From assembly GCA_964346395.1 (NCBI GenBank), contig CAYFUT010000006.1:1-64000 (forward strand): 64,000 nt of DNA. The letters run 5' to 3'. The DNA comes from CAYFUT01 sp964346395. Lineage in GTDB: Bacteria > Bacillota > Halanaerobiia > Halobacteroidales > Halobacteroidaceae. The position numbers were made by a program, and so were the translations under genes. The notes beneath the pieces are model-generated. The model made no database searches and had not been told where the DNA came from. It worked only from the letters and a program-made list of their open reading frames with translations. Below are positions 17,550 to 26,052 of the stretch, in pieces. Every line of letters starts with the position of its first letter. The first letter of the stretch is position 1.

Positions 17550-18446
17550 ATGAAGCTTAAATCGCTGAAAATGCTGATTAAATTGGTGGAAAAAGGTAGC
17601 TTTTCATCAGTTGCGAGCGATCTCCAGGTTAGTCAGCCGGCTGTCAGTATGCAGATTAAGGCTCTTGAAGATAAATTTGATACTGAACTTGTTATACGGG
17701 AAGATCGTGAGATTAAGTTGACTCCAGCAGGAAAAGCAATTTACCGGCGAGCCAAAAATATCATTTCCGAATGGGAACAGGCGAAACTGGAGGTAGAAAA
17801 GCTTAAAGGAGAGCCGTTTGAACAGCTGACGATTGGAGCTAGTACTATTCCCGCGAGTTATTTAGTGCCTGATCTATTAACGTTTTTTTGTGATAAGTTT
17901 CCTGAGGTAGAGATTTTTATTAAGGTAGGAGATAGTCAGGAAGTAATTGATAAATTAAGTAATAGAGAAGTAGATGTAATAATAGTAGGTACTAAGCCGG
18001 AGGATAATAAACTAGAAGTTATCTCAGTAGTTGAAGATCAGTTAGTTTTAGTTGTCCCTCCCGAAGATGAGTTAGCTGAAACTTCTTTGCTTAGTATTCA
18101 GGATTTAGCTCAGAAGAAAATGTTAATTAGAGAAGAAGGCTCGGGGACTAGAAAAGCAATGATGGCTGGACTAAAAGAGGCAGGTGCTTGCAGACATGAC
18201 TTGAATATTAGAGGTCAATTGGAGAGTAATGAAGCTGTGATTTCAGCAGTAGAATCAGGGCTAGGGGTATCTTTTATTTCTAAATTAGCAGCTCGGAAGG
18301 CTGTTGAGCAGGGAAGGGTAAAGCAGGTGGCAGTAGAGGATATGTTAATCACCCGGAAGTTTTATTTAGCTTATTATGAGGAAAGAAAGGAAGAGATGCC
18401 GATTAAAGAATTTACTAGGATTGCAAAGGCTGACCAGTTAGTTTGA
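17550..18446 (+). CDS. LysR-family regulator, selenium-associated type
   Basis: DNA-binding regulator of 298 aa. N-terminal winged HTH (residues 1-60, GSFSSVASDLQVSQPAVSMQIKALE), then a periplasmic-binding-protein-like effector domain from about residue 88 (LTIGASTIPASYLVPDLL.., IREEGSGTRKAM, ESNEAVISAVESGLGVSFIS). The motifs resemble the LysR subgroup repeatedly found next to selD/yedE/yedF genes. That fits the neighbourhood, but the effector is not known. ATG 17550 follows AGGAGG, 20 bases after the PTS IIC gene. It converges with the desulfurase-like gene, with six bases between their stops. Confidence 0.88.
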   Translation: MKLKSLKMLIKLVEKGSFSSVASDLQVSQPAVSMQIKALEDKFDTELVIREDREIKLTPAGKAIYRRAKNIISEWEQAKLEVEKLKGEPFEQLTIGASTIPASYLVPDLLTFFCDKFPEVEIFIKVGDSQEVIDKLSNREVDVIIVGTKPEDNKLEVISVVEDQLVLVVPPEDELAETSLLSIQDLAQKKMLIREEGSGTRKAMMAGLKEAGACRHDLNIRGQLESNEAVISAVESGLGVSFISKLAARKAVEQGRVKQVAVEDMLITRKFYLAYYEERKEEMPIKEFTRIAKADQLV

Positions 18447-18452
18447 GAGTAA

Positions 18453-19604
18453 TTATTTAATGATCTGTTTTAATTTTTTTAAAGTAAATTCTATTTCTTT
18501 TTCTGTATTAAAATAGCCAAGACTGAATCTAAGAGTACCTTCAGGAAAAGTACCAATAGTTTTATGAGCAAATGGAGCACAATGTAAACCAGATCGGGTC
18601 ATAATCCCGTACTTATCATCTAATGTAAAACTTAATTCACCTAGGTCACAATTTTCAACATTTATTGATATAGTTGAAGTCTGCCAATTTATATTTTGAG
18701 GTCCATGAACTTTTATTTTTGTAATTTCCTGTAGACCGTTAAGTAATTTTTGCATTAATTTTAATTTATGTTTTTTTATTTTTTCTATTCCTGTCTCCAT
18801 AATGAATTTGATTCCTGCATTTAATCCGGTAATTCCTACTGTATTCAGCGTTCCACTTTCGAACTTATCAGGTAAGAAATCGGGTTGATATTCTTTATCG
18901 GAAACACTTCCTGTACCTCCTTCAATTAAGGGATTAATCATCTCTGCTGCTTGGTTACTAATTGCAAACCCACCAGTTCCAGTAGGGCCCATAAGTCCTT
19001 TATGACCGGTAAAAGCAAGTACGTCTACCTTCAGTTGAGAAAAATCTAATTTATAGGAACCGGCAGTTTGGGCAGTATCTAAAATAGAAATTAAATTGTG
19101 TTCTTGAGCTATATTGGCTAGTTTTTGAATTGGCATTAAGGTACCAGTTACATTGGAAGCATGAGTGAATACTAATAATTTAGTATTATCTTTAATTGCT
19201 TGTTTAATATTATCAGGATTAAGAGTTCCATCTTGATTACAACTAATATAAGTAACTTTAATAATTCCTTTTTCCTGTAAGCTATTAAGTGGTCTAAGGA
19301 CGGCATTATGTTCCATTGAAGTAGTAATTACATGGTCTCCTTCATTTAATAGGCCTTTGATTGTATAGTTTAAGGAATGCGTTATGTTATGAGTAAATAT
19401 TATCTGTTCTGGGGTGGGAACATTAAATAATTTAGCTATATTTCTTCTAGCTTTCAAAATCAGTCTACTTGCCTGTAGTGAACATTCATATCCTCCTCTA
19501 CCTGGACTACAACCTATTTGATTAAAATAATTGTTCATTGCTTTTTGAACCTTATCTGGTTTATGTCTAGAAGTAGCAGCATTGTCCAAATAAATTTCCT
19601 TCAT
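18453..19604 (-). CDS. Aminotransferase class V, cysteine desulfurase/selenocysteine lyase-like (copy 1)
   Basis: PLP enzyme of 383 aa that, by family, removes S from cysteine or Se from selenocysteine as a persulfide/perselenide. Motifs: IYLDNAATSRHKP, HNAVLRPL, FTHASNVTGTLMPI, LDTAQTAGSYKLD, TGHKGLMGPTGTGG with the PLP Lys, and the reactive-Cys motif RSGLHCAPFAHK near the C-terminus. It belongs to the CsdB-like subgroup often found with yedE/yedF. It has its own minus-strand promoter, divergent from yedE. A plus-strand paralogue lies at 32620. Confidence 0.9.
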   Translation of the reverse strand: MKEIYLDNAATSRHKPDKVQKAMNNYFNQIGCSPGRGGYECSLQASRLILKARRNIAKLFNVPTPEQIIFTHNITHSLNYTIKGLLNEGDHVITTSMEHNAVLRPLNSLQEKGIIKVTYISCNQDGTLNPDNIKQAIKDNTKLLVFTHASNVTGTLMPIQKLANIAQEHNLISILDTAQTAGSYKLDFSQLKVDVLAFTGHKGLMGPTGTGGFAISNQAAEMINPLIEGGTGSVSDKEYQPDFLPDKFESGTLNTVGITGLNAGIKFIMETGIEKIKKHKLKLMQKLLNGLQEITKIKVHGPQNINWQTSTISINVENCDLGELSFTLDDKYGIMTRSGLHCAPFAHKTIGTFPEGTLRFSLGYFNTEKEIEFTLKKLKQIIK

Positions 19605-19668
19605 ATTTTATTTAACTCCTTTTTTTAAAAAATCAGTTTAATAAATTTAATTTATACTTTTTATAAAA

Positions 19669-19697
19669 AGTATATATAATTAATTTTAATTTGTCAA
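19669..19697 (-). promoter_or_regulatory. Promoter of the minus-strand desulfurase-like gene
   Basis: On the minus strand TTGACA (19697-19692), a 17-base spacer and TATACT (19674-19669). The -10 lies beside a short palindrome at 19654-19673. Confidence 0.75.
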
Positions 19698-19764
19698 TAG
19701 TATGTAACTTATAATTTTTATTAGATTTTATAGTAATTTCAATCTAATTAATGTAAGGAGGGGC

Positions 19765-19793
19765 TTGACAAACACTTATAATATAGTTAAAAT
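19765..19793 (+). promoter_or_regulatory. Promoter of the yedE operon
   Basis: A perfect TTGACA at 19765-19770, a 17-base spacer and TAAAAT at 19788-19793. It leaves a leader of about 130 bases before yedE in which I see no defined structure. The 323-base gap 19605-19927 holds only this and the divergent promoter. Confidence 0.75.
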
Positions 19794-19927
19794 AATAACA
19801 GATATAAGTTTTAAGAATTATTGATGGGGCTATTTTTTTAGGGAGAATATAAATAAATATTATATCCAATATAAAATTTTTTAATAATGTAGATTAATCA
19901 AAATTAATATAAAGGAGTTGATAAAAA

Positions 19928-21010
19928 ATGAATGATAAGAAGGGGATCATCATTACAGGAGGAGTAATTGGGATTTTAGGAGCATTATTAGTTCACTTTG
20001 GAAATGCACCCAATATGGGAATCTGTATTGCCTGTTTTATTCGTGACATTGCCGGCGGACTAGGATTACATAGAGCAGCAGTAGTTCAGTATCTCCGCCC
20101 GGAAATTCCTGGTTTCATTTTGGGATCTTTTCTGATTGCATTATTTACTGGTGAATTTAAAGTTAGAGGTGGTTCGTCACCTTTAATTAGGTTTATTATG
20201 GGTATGTTTGTGATGATTGGAGCTTTAGGCTTTTTAGGTTGTCCACTGCGGATGGTGCTTAGGTTAGCCGGTGGTGATTTGAATGCTATAGCTGGTATTT
20301 TTGGTTTTGCAGCCGGAATAATTTTAGGTGCCCAGTTTATTAAAGGAGGTTTTACTTTAGGAAGAGCAACAGAGGAGAAACCGGTTAATGGTTATGTTTT
20401 GCCGTCAATAGCTGTAGTTTTAGTAATCTTAGTAGTAGTTGCTCCGTCATTTATTATTTTTAGTAGTAAAGGTCCTGGTTCAATGACGGCTCCCATTTTA
20501 GTTTCTTTATTAGCAGGATTGTTAGTAGGTGGTTTAGCTCAAAGAAGTCGAATTTGTATGGCTGGTGGAATTAGAGATTTATATTTAATTAAAGATCCAC
20601 ATTTGATTATTGGTTTTATAGCCATCTTTGTTATGGCTTTAGTAGTAAATTTAGGTTTAGGTAATTTTTCAGTTGGTTTTGTTGAGCAGCCGGCGGCACA
20701 TACTGACGGTTTGTGGAACTTTATGTCGATGTTGTTAGTTGGATTTGGTTCAGTTTTATTAGGTGGTTGTCCTTTACGGCAGTTAATTTTAGCTGGTGAA
20801 GGAAATACTGATTCAGCATTAGCCTTTTTAGGAATGTTAGTTGGGGGAGCGATAAGTCATAATTTTGGACTAGCTGGTACGCCGGCAGGAGTTTCTTTTG
20901 CAGGCAAGACAGCAATTATTATCGGGATTATAGTAGTGGCTTTAATTGGATTTAGTCAGGTATATGACTTTGGAGTAACTAAAAAAGGAGGGGTTAAACA
21001 TGGCGCTTAA
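19928..21010 (+). CDS. yedE: YedE-type selenium/sulfur transport membrane protein
   Basis: Integral membrane protein of 360 aa with about ten hydrophobic segments, of the YedE/YeeE (sulfur transport) family; the form here matches the selenium-linked YedE group. The repeated Cys motifs GFLGCPLRMVLRLAGGDLNA and LGGCPLRQLILAGEGNTDSA mark the two internal repeats, and the NMGICIACFIRDIAGGLGLHRAA segment carries further Cys. Comparative genomics of the family predicts a selenium transporter; the exact substrate is unproven. ATG 19928 follows AAAGGAG. Its last 11 bases overlap the next gene, so the two are translationally coupled. Confidence 0.9.
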   Translation: MNDKKGIIITGGVIGILGALLVHFGNAPNMGICIACFIRDIAGGLGLHRAAVVQYLRPEIPGFILGSFLIALFTGEFKVRGGSSPLIRFIMGMFVMIGALGFLGCPLRMVLRLAGGDLNAIAGIFGFAAGIILGAQFIKGGFTLGRATEEKPVNGYVLPSIAVVLVILVVVAPSFIIFSSKGPGSMTAPILVSLLAGLLVGGLAQRSRICMAGGIRDLYLIKDPHLIIGFIAIFVMALVVNLGLGNFSVGFVEQPAAHTDGLWNFMSMLLVGFGSVLLGGCPLRQLILAGEGNTDSALAFLGMLVGGAISHNFGLAGTPAGVSFAGKTAIIIGIIVVALIGFSQVYDFGVTKKGGVKHGA

Positions 21011-21218
21011 AGAAGTTGATGCTCGAGGTTTATCCTGTCCAGAACCAGTAATTAGAACTAAACAGGCTATAGAAAAATTAGGTGATGGTGAACTTGAGGT
21101 GTTATTAGGTGAAGAAGTAGCTAAAGAGAATGTAAGTAGAATGGCTAGAAATGCTGGATGTGAAGTAAAAGTAGAAGAGGAAGCAGATGAGTACAAACTA
21201 TTAATTACAAAGAGGTAA
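21000..21218 (+). CDS. TusA-like sulfur/selenium carrier
   Basis: A 72-aa TusA-fold protein with the CPxP motif (RGLSCPEPVIRTKQAI, Cys at residue 13), which carries a persulfide or perselenide between enzymes. ATG 21000 follows AAAGGAGGGG and overlaps yedE. The TusA domain is also found as the N-terminal half of yedF at 32023; here it stands alone, as is common in yedE-tusA pairs. It likely passes Se or S from YedE or a desulfurase-like enzyme to SelD. Confidence 0.9.
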   Translation: MALKEVDARGLSCPEPVIRTKQAIEKLGDGELEVLLGEEVAKENVSRMARNAGCEVKVEEEADEYKLLITKR

Positions 21219-21224
21219 TTTAAA

Positions 21225-21485
21225 ATGAGTGAAGAATCTTATGTGATGACTTTTTATTCTACACATATGGCTTTAGAGTTTGAACGAGTTATAGATCAGG
21301 AAGAAATACCCGGTGAGTTAACTCCAGTACCGAGAAAAATAAGTTCTTCCTGTGGTTTAGCGGGAAAATTTGCGGAGAATGATTTAGACAAGGTAAAATC
21401 ATTATGCCAGACTGAAGGTATAGAATTTGATAATGTTTATAAAGTTTATGCTGATAAGAGTAAGGAACCAGAAGAGATAGTATAA
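21225..21485 (+). CDS. DUF3343 protein, putative Se/S carrier (copy 2)
   Basis: An 86-aa DUF3343 protein, six bases after the tusA-like gene. The conserved core ELTPVPRKISSSCGLAGKF aligns with VPVPPEINADCGLAVKL of the copy at 2920, so one Cys is invariant and is the presumed carrier site. Gene order yedE-tusA-DUF3343 is a recurrent selenium-utilisation cassette. The ribosome site is weak (AGAGGTAATTTAAA), consistent with coupling to the gene before it. Confidence 0.85.
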   Translation: MSEESYVMTFYSTHMALEFERVIDQEEIPGELTPVPRKISSSCGLAGKFAENDLDKVKSLCQTEGIEFDNVYKVYADKSKEPEEIV

Positions 21486-21520
21486 TTTAGCCCCTATTAT
21501 TGTAGGAGGTTATTTTAATG

Positions 21521-21568
21521 CCCAATATATAATCATGGTTATAATATTAATTATGATTGTATATTGGG
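21521..21568. promoter_or_regulatory. Operator-like palindrome before the PHP gene
   Basis: A long imperfect inverted repeat bounded by CCCAATATA and TATATTGGG contains AATCATGGTT (21531-21540) and AATTATGATT (21549-21558), centres 18 bp apart. These match the paired sites before grdA and trxB. A TATAAT at 21571-21576 follows. Confidence 0.6.
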
Positions 21569-21603
21569 TTATAATTATAATATTTTCAGAAAAGGGATGT
21601 TTT

Positions 21604-22233
21604 ATGTTAATAGATCTTCATGTGCATACAGCTAAATATTCGGATTGTAGTTCTATTGATTTAGAACGAGCTGTTATAAAAGCCAAAGAAATTGGACTTG
21701 ATGGTATATGTGTTACTGATCATAATAGCCTAGGAATGTTAAAAGGAGCTCATAAGGTAGCTCAATCACATAATTTCTTAGTACTAGTAGGAGTAGAAGT
21801 ACTAACTTATGAAGGTGATATATTGGTATTTGGTTTAGAAGAAATACCTAAGAAAAAGTTACATGCTCAAGAATTAATTGATTTAGTCAATCAAAATAAT
21901 GGAGCAGCTATTGCTGCTCATCCCTTCCGAGAATTTTCTGAGATTAATCGAGGTGTGGGAGAGGATATAAAAAAATTTAATGGTTTATCGGGAATAGAAG
22001 CTTTTAATGGTAATACCAAAGATAGTAATAATTATCAAGCGTATAATTTAGCTAGAGAATTAGATATTCCTTGTTTAGGTGCTAGTGATGCACATAAGAT
22101 TAAAGAAGTAGGAAAGTATGCAACTTTCTTTCAAACCAAGATAAAAAATATCGAGGATTTAATTAGGGTAATAAAAGATGGAGTGTGCTATCCAGTTAGA
22201 TATGAGGATGATTTTAAGGAAATTGAAGTTTAA
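21604..22233 (+). CDS. PHP-domain metal-dependent phosphoesterase
   Basis: A 209-aa PHP-superfamily hydrolase. Metal-ligand motifs: DLHVHTAKYSDCS, CVTDHNSLG, GVEVLT, AAHPFRE and GASDAHK. Family members hydrolyse small phosphoesters; the substrate here is unknown. ATG 21604 is chosen because AAAAGGGATG precedes it and the product begins directly with the PHP motif. The frame is open back to 21535, but that stretch encodes only operator/promoter DNA. Its promoter carries the same operator as grdA and trxB, linking this gene to that regulon. It lies upstream of the ABC importer. Confidence 0.85.
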   Translation: MLIDLHVHTAKYSDCSSIDLERAVIKAKEIGLDGICVTDHNSLGMLKGAHKVAQSHNFLVLVGVEVLTYEGDILVFGLEEIPKKKLHAQELIDLVNQNNGAAIAAHPFREFSEINRGVGEDIKKFNGLSGIEAFNGNTKDSNNYQAYNLARELDIPCLGASDAHKIKEVGKYATFFQTKIKNIEDLIRVIKDGVCYPVRYEDDFKEIEV

Positions 22234-22317
22234 ATTGTAATTTAATTATATTAAGTAGTTATATAGAGATGGTGATGTTTTAATCACTATAAATTAAAAA
22301 TTTTAGGAGGAAATAAA

Positions 22318-23355
22318 ATGAACAAGAAAAGTTTATTAGTAACAGTATTAGTTTTGACCATGGTAGTAGCGATGACAACAGCAACAATGGCAGGATTTTT
22401 TGATTGGTTTTCCGACGGTGATGATGAGCAAACAACTCTTACTATTTATTCTGCTTATGGCGGTGAAGATGAAATCTATTCTGCCTTTGAAGAAGATACT
22501 GGAATAAAGGTAAAGTATATTGATATGTCATCTGGTGAAGTTTTAGCTAGATTAAGAGGAGAAAAAAGCAGTAACTCCAATGCAGATATCTGGTTCGGCG
22601 GTGGTTCAGATGCTTTTATAGCAGCTAAAGAGGAAGGATTATTACAAAAGTATAATTCACCAGAAGCTGAACAGATCCGTGATTTATTTAAAGATAATGA
22701 TGGGTATTGGACGGGCGTTTCTTTAGTAACAGTTAACTTTATAGTTAATAAAGAAGTCTGTCAGGAAAAGGGACTTGAAATACCTAAAACCTGGGCTGAA
22801 GTTGCTAAACCGGAATATAGAGGAGAAGTACTAATGTCCAATCCTTCAATCTCTGGAACAGCTTATACTATCTTATCAGGATTAATACAGCATAAAGGAA
22901 AAGAAGAAGGCTGGACTTATTTTGAAAAGCTAAATAAAAATATTCCTTACTATGCTAAAAGAGGTAGTGAACCTCCTAAGAAGGCTGCTTTGGGTGAAGT
23001 AGCAGTTGGTTTATCTCCAGGTACAGGTGTGGAATTAAAAGAACAGGGATATCCTATTGTGAATATTATGCCCCAAGATGGAGTGCCTTGGTGGCCGGCT
23101 CCAATGGCTATCTTAAAACAGACAGATAATTTAGAAGCAGCTAAAAAGTTTGTAGATTGGGCTTTATCTGCTAAAGGACAAAGAGTTTTAAGAGATAATT
23201 GTCCCCGAGTTCCTACAAGAGATGGAATAGAACCTCCAGAAGCTTTAAGCGGTTTTAAGGATGCTGAGGTAATGGATATTGATTTTGAGAAGGCTGGAGC
23301 TGAGAGAGATAAGCTTGTAGAGAAATGGAAAGAAAATTACTATGATACTAAGTAA
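22318..23355 (+). CDS. ABC importer substrate-binding protein, Fe3+/anion type
   Basis: Secreted binding protein of 345 aa with a Sec signal peptide (residues 1-25, ending ATMAG) and no lipobox. The mature part is a family-1-like solute-binding fold (LTIYSAYGGEDEIYSAFEEDTGIKVKYID.., NADIWFGGGSDAFIAAKEEGLL.., PWWPAPMAILKQTDNLEAAKKFVDW), typical of iron(III)- or phosphonate-type systems. ATG 22318 follows AGGAGG. The permease and ATPase follow with overlaps. The location inside selenium genes allows a selenium oxyanion or chelate as substrate, but sequence alone does not show it. Confidence 0.88.
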   Translation: MNKKSLLVTVLVLTMVVAMTTATMAGFFDWFSDGDDEQTTLTIYSAYGGEDEIYSAFEEDTGIKVKYIDMSSGEVLARLRGEKSSNSNADIWFGGGSDAFIAAKEEGLLQKYNSPEAEQIRDLFKDNDGYWTGVSLVTVNFIVNKEVCQEKGLEIPKTWAEVAKPEYRGEVLMSNPSISGTAYTILSGLIQHKGKEEGWTYFEKLNKNIPYYAKRGSEPPKKAALGEVAVGLSPGTGVELKEQGYPIVNIMPQDGVPWWPAPMAILKQTDNLEAAKKFVDWALSAKGQRVLRDNCPRVPTRDGIEPPEALSGFKDAEVMDIDFEKAGAERDKLVEKWKENYYDTK

Positions 23356-25066
23356 TGATGAAACTAAAGAGGTATCTTTTTTTAAAGATACCCCTTTATC
23401 CAGTTTAATAGGTAAATTAATTTATATATTAATAATTTTAGGCGTGTTTGTCTTTATAGCTTGGCCTATCATAGGGGTCTGGCTTAAAAGTATCTATCCT
23501 GATGGTCAGTTTGATTTAAGCAATTATCAGCAATTATTTACGGAAAATAGCCAGTTATTATGGAATAGTATCTTTGTATCTACTTTATCTACATTATTTG
23601 CTGTATTTTTGGGATTATCTATGGCATTGTATATAACTCATTCTAATAATAAGGGTAAAAAGTTTGTATTAGGAACGCTATTATTAACAATGATATCACC
23701 GCCATTTGTTTCTTCTATGGCTTATATAATGTTATTTGGAAGAAGAGGCTTAATCACACATGATTTACTTCATCTATCATTAAATCCTTACGGTTGGCAT
23801 GGAGTTGTTTTAATGCAGTCTATTGGTCATGCATCATTGTCGGCATTACTGATTATGGGAGTCTTAAAGGGGATTGATAGAAGCTTGGAGTATGCTTCTC
23901 GCGATAGTGGAGCTAGCAGTTTTAGTACTTTAATTAATATTACTATTCCTTTAGCTAAACCTGGTATTTTGGTTGCAACCTTGATTGCATTTATTAAGTC
24001 TTTATCGGATTTTGGAACTCCAATCATTATTGGGGGTAACTTTAGTGTCTTAGCTACTGAGGCTTATCTTAATGTGATAGGACTTTATAATCTTCCGCGA
24101 GCTGCTGCTATGAGTACATTACTGATGATTCCAGCCTTATTGGCTTTTATTGGATATCGCAGGATTATGGGGGGTTCACAGTTTTTTACTAGTAAGAATG
24201 AAAGCAGTGAAGATAATAAAATGAAGTTACCTAGGTGGATTAATATTGGTCTTGCTGTAATAACTTGGTCTTTTGTATTATTTATGCTGCTTAAGTATGG
24301 TACTATTTTATGGGGAGCTTTTGCTAAGACTTGGGGAGTTGATTTTTCTTTAACTTTACAGCATATAAGGGATTTAAATGTAAGGATGTTAGGTAGCTTT
24401 TTTAGAAGTATTAAGTATTCATTAACTGCAGGCCTAGTAGGTAGTGTTATTGGTCTTTTATTATCATATATTTTAGACAGAAAAAAGTTTTTTGGCTGTA
24501 AGGCTTTGGACTTTATTGCTACTTTACCGTATATGATACCAGGTACCTTTTTTGGAATCGGTTATCTGTTAGTTTTTAGCAGTGAGCCGTTAACTCTTAC
24601 AGGAACTGCAGTAATTGTTGTGGTTAACTGTATCTTTCGTCAGTTACCTATTAGTACTAAAGCGGGAACGGCAGTATTAAGCCAGCTAGATCCTGAAGTT
24701 GAATCTAGTGCTAAGGATTTAGGTGCTAAAGATATATATGTTTTTAAAGATATAGTTTTACCTAATCTTAAACCTGCATTTTTAGTTAGTTTTGTTAATA
24801 CTTTTACGACTACAATGATAACCATTGGAGCTATTATCTTTTTAATTACGCCTAGTACTAAAGTAGCAACAGTGGAGATGTTTAGTGCAATTAAGACAGG
24901 AGATATTGGAGTTGCAGCTGTGTTTGCTAATTTGATTATCTTTACTACTTTAATCATTAATATTGGTTTTATGTGGTTTTTTATGAGGAGGAAGTCTGGT
25001 ATTTCTATTGAAAATAAGGAGGAAGAGTATGTATCTTCAATTGAAGCAGTTAACAAAAAGATTTGA
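23342..25066 (+). CDS. ABC importer permease, fused double-domain
   Basis: A 574-aa membrane protein with two fused BinPDT_sub-type permease halves (about residues 60-275 and 345-555), as in FbpB/SfuB-type iron permeases. EAA-type loops are seen in EYASRDSGASSFSTLINITIPLAKPGI and ESSAKDLGAKDIYVFKDIVLPNLKPAF. The start at 23342 overlaps the binding-protein gene by 14 bases and lacks a clear ribosome site, so the exact start is uncertain. It overlaps the ATPase gene by 38 bases. Confidence 0.88.
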   Translation: MILSNDETKEVSFFKDTPLSSLIGKLIYILIILGVFVFIAWPIIGVWLKSIYPDGQFDLSNYQQLFTENSQLLWNSIFVSTLSTLFAVFLGLSMALYITHSNNKGKKFVLGTLLLTMISPPFVSSMAYIMLFGRRGLITHDLLHLSLNPYGWHGVVLMQSIGHASLSALLIMGVLKGIDRSLEYASRDSGASSFSTLINITIPLAKPGILVATLIAFIKSLSDFGTPIIIGGNFSVLATEAYLNVIGLYNLPRAAAMSTLLMIPALLAFIGYRRIMGGSQFFTSKNESSEDNKMKLPRWINIGLAVITWSFVLFMLLKYGTILWGAFAKTWGVDFSLTLQHIRDLNVRMLGSFFRSIKYSLTAGLVGSVIGLLLSYILDRKKFFGCKALDFIATLPYMIPGTFFGIGYLLVFSSEPLTLTGTAVIVVVNCIFRQLPISTKAGTAVLSQLDPEVESSAKDLGAKDIYVFKDIVLPNLKPAFLVSFVNTFTTTMITIGAIIFLITPSTKVATVEMFSAIKTGDIGVAAVFANLIIFTTLIINIGFMWFFMRRKSGISIENKEEEYVSSIEAVNKKI

Positions 25067-25985
25067 TTCCACTACTGCTGTTAAAGATTTAAGTATAGAT
25101 GTTGATGAGGGGGAGTTAGTATCTATTTTAGGGCCAAGCGGTTGTGGAAAAACAACTACTTTAAAGATGGTAGGAGGTTTTATAAGTCCAAGTAATGGCT
25201 CTGTAATTTTAGAGGGTACAGATATAACTAATAATCCGCCTGACCAGCGACCTACTTCAACAGTATTTCAAAGTTATGCTTTATTTCCCCATATGAATGT
25301 AATTGAAAATGTTACTTATGGACTTAAATTTAAGGATATTAGCCGGGAACAAGCGTTGGCTAAGGGAGAAGAAATGTTAGAAATGATAGGACTTATTCAT
25401 TATCGAGATAAAGATATTTCACAGTTAAGTGGAGGAGAACAGCAGCGAGTTGCTTTAGCAAGATCATTGGTAATGAATCCAAAGGTGCTGCTTTTAGATG
25501 AGCCGTTAAGTAATCTGGATGCTAAATTACGGGTGCGAATGAGAAAAGAAATTAAAGAGTTACAATCTCGTTTAGGGATTACTATGTTATATGTAACTCA
25601 TGATCAAGAAGAAGCTCTTAGTATCTCAGATAAAATAGTTGTAATCAATCAAGGAAAGGTAATGCAAATTGGTACTCCTGAAGAAATTTATCATTATCCC
25701 AAAAATAAATTTGTAGCTGAGTTTATTGGTAGAACCAATATTATCGAAAACAAGAATAATGAAGAATTTATTATTCGACCAGAATACGTAAAAATATCAG
25801 AAAATAACACTTGTTATCAAGGGGAAATAGTTCAAAAACAGTTTGTAGGTATGTTCATTACTTACTTTATTGATTTAGGAGATACTATTATTCAATCGGA
25901 TGTTTTAAGTAAGGAGGACAAAGGTTGGGAAATAGGTGAAGAAATATATATTTCATTCCCTGATGATAGAAAACAGATAATTTAA
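25029..25985 (+). CDS. ABC importer ATP-binding protein
   Basis: A 318-aa ATPase energising the importer. Walker A GPSGCGKTTTLKMV, Q-loop STVFQSYALFPHM, signature LSGGEQQRVALARS, Walker B VLLLDEPLSNLD, H-loop LYVTHDQEEA; a short C-terminal TOBE-like domain follows (IIRPEYVKISENN..). ATG 25029 is preceded by AAGGAGGAA and lies inside the end of the permease gene; the 21-base extension to 25008 encodes the ribosome site and is rejected. Iron/anion-type subfamily. Confidence 0.93.
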   Translation: MYLQLKQLTKRFDSTTAVKDLSIDVDEGELVSILGPSGCGKTTTLKMVGGFISPSNGSVILEGTDITNNPPDQRPTSTVFQSYALFPHMNVIENVTYGLKFKDISREQALAKGEEMLEMIGLIHYRDKDISQLSGGEQQRVALARSLVMNPKVLLLDEPLSNLDAKLRVRMRKEIKELQSRLGITMLYVTHDQEEALSISDKIVVINQGKVMQIGTPEEIYHYPKNKFVAEFIGRTNIIENKNNEEFIIRPEYVKISENNTCYQGEIVQKQFVGMFITYFIDLGDTIIQSDVLSKEDKGWEIGEEIYISFPDDRKQII

Positions 25986-26052
25986 TAATATTCTCCACTA
26001 TGAATATTTTAAAAGAGATAACATTATGGTAAAGGAAGGAGATTGCTTGGTA

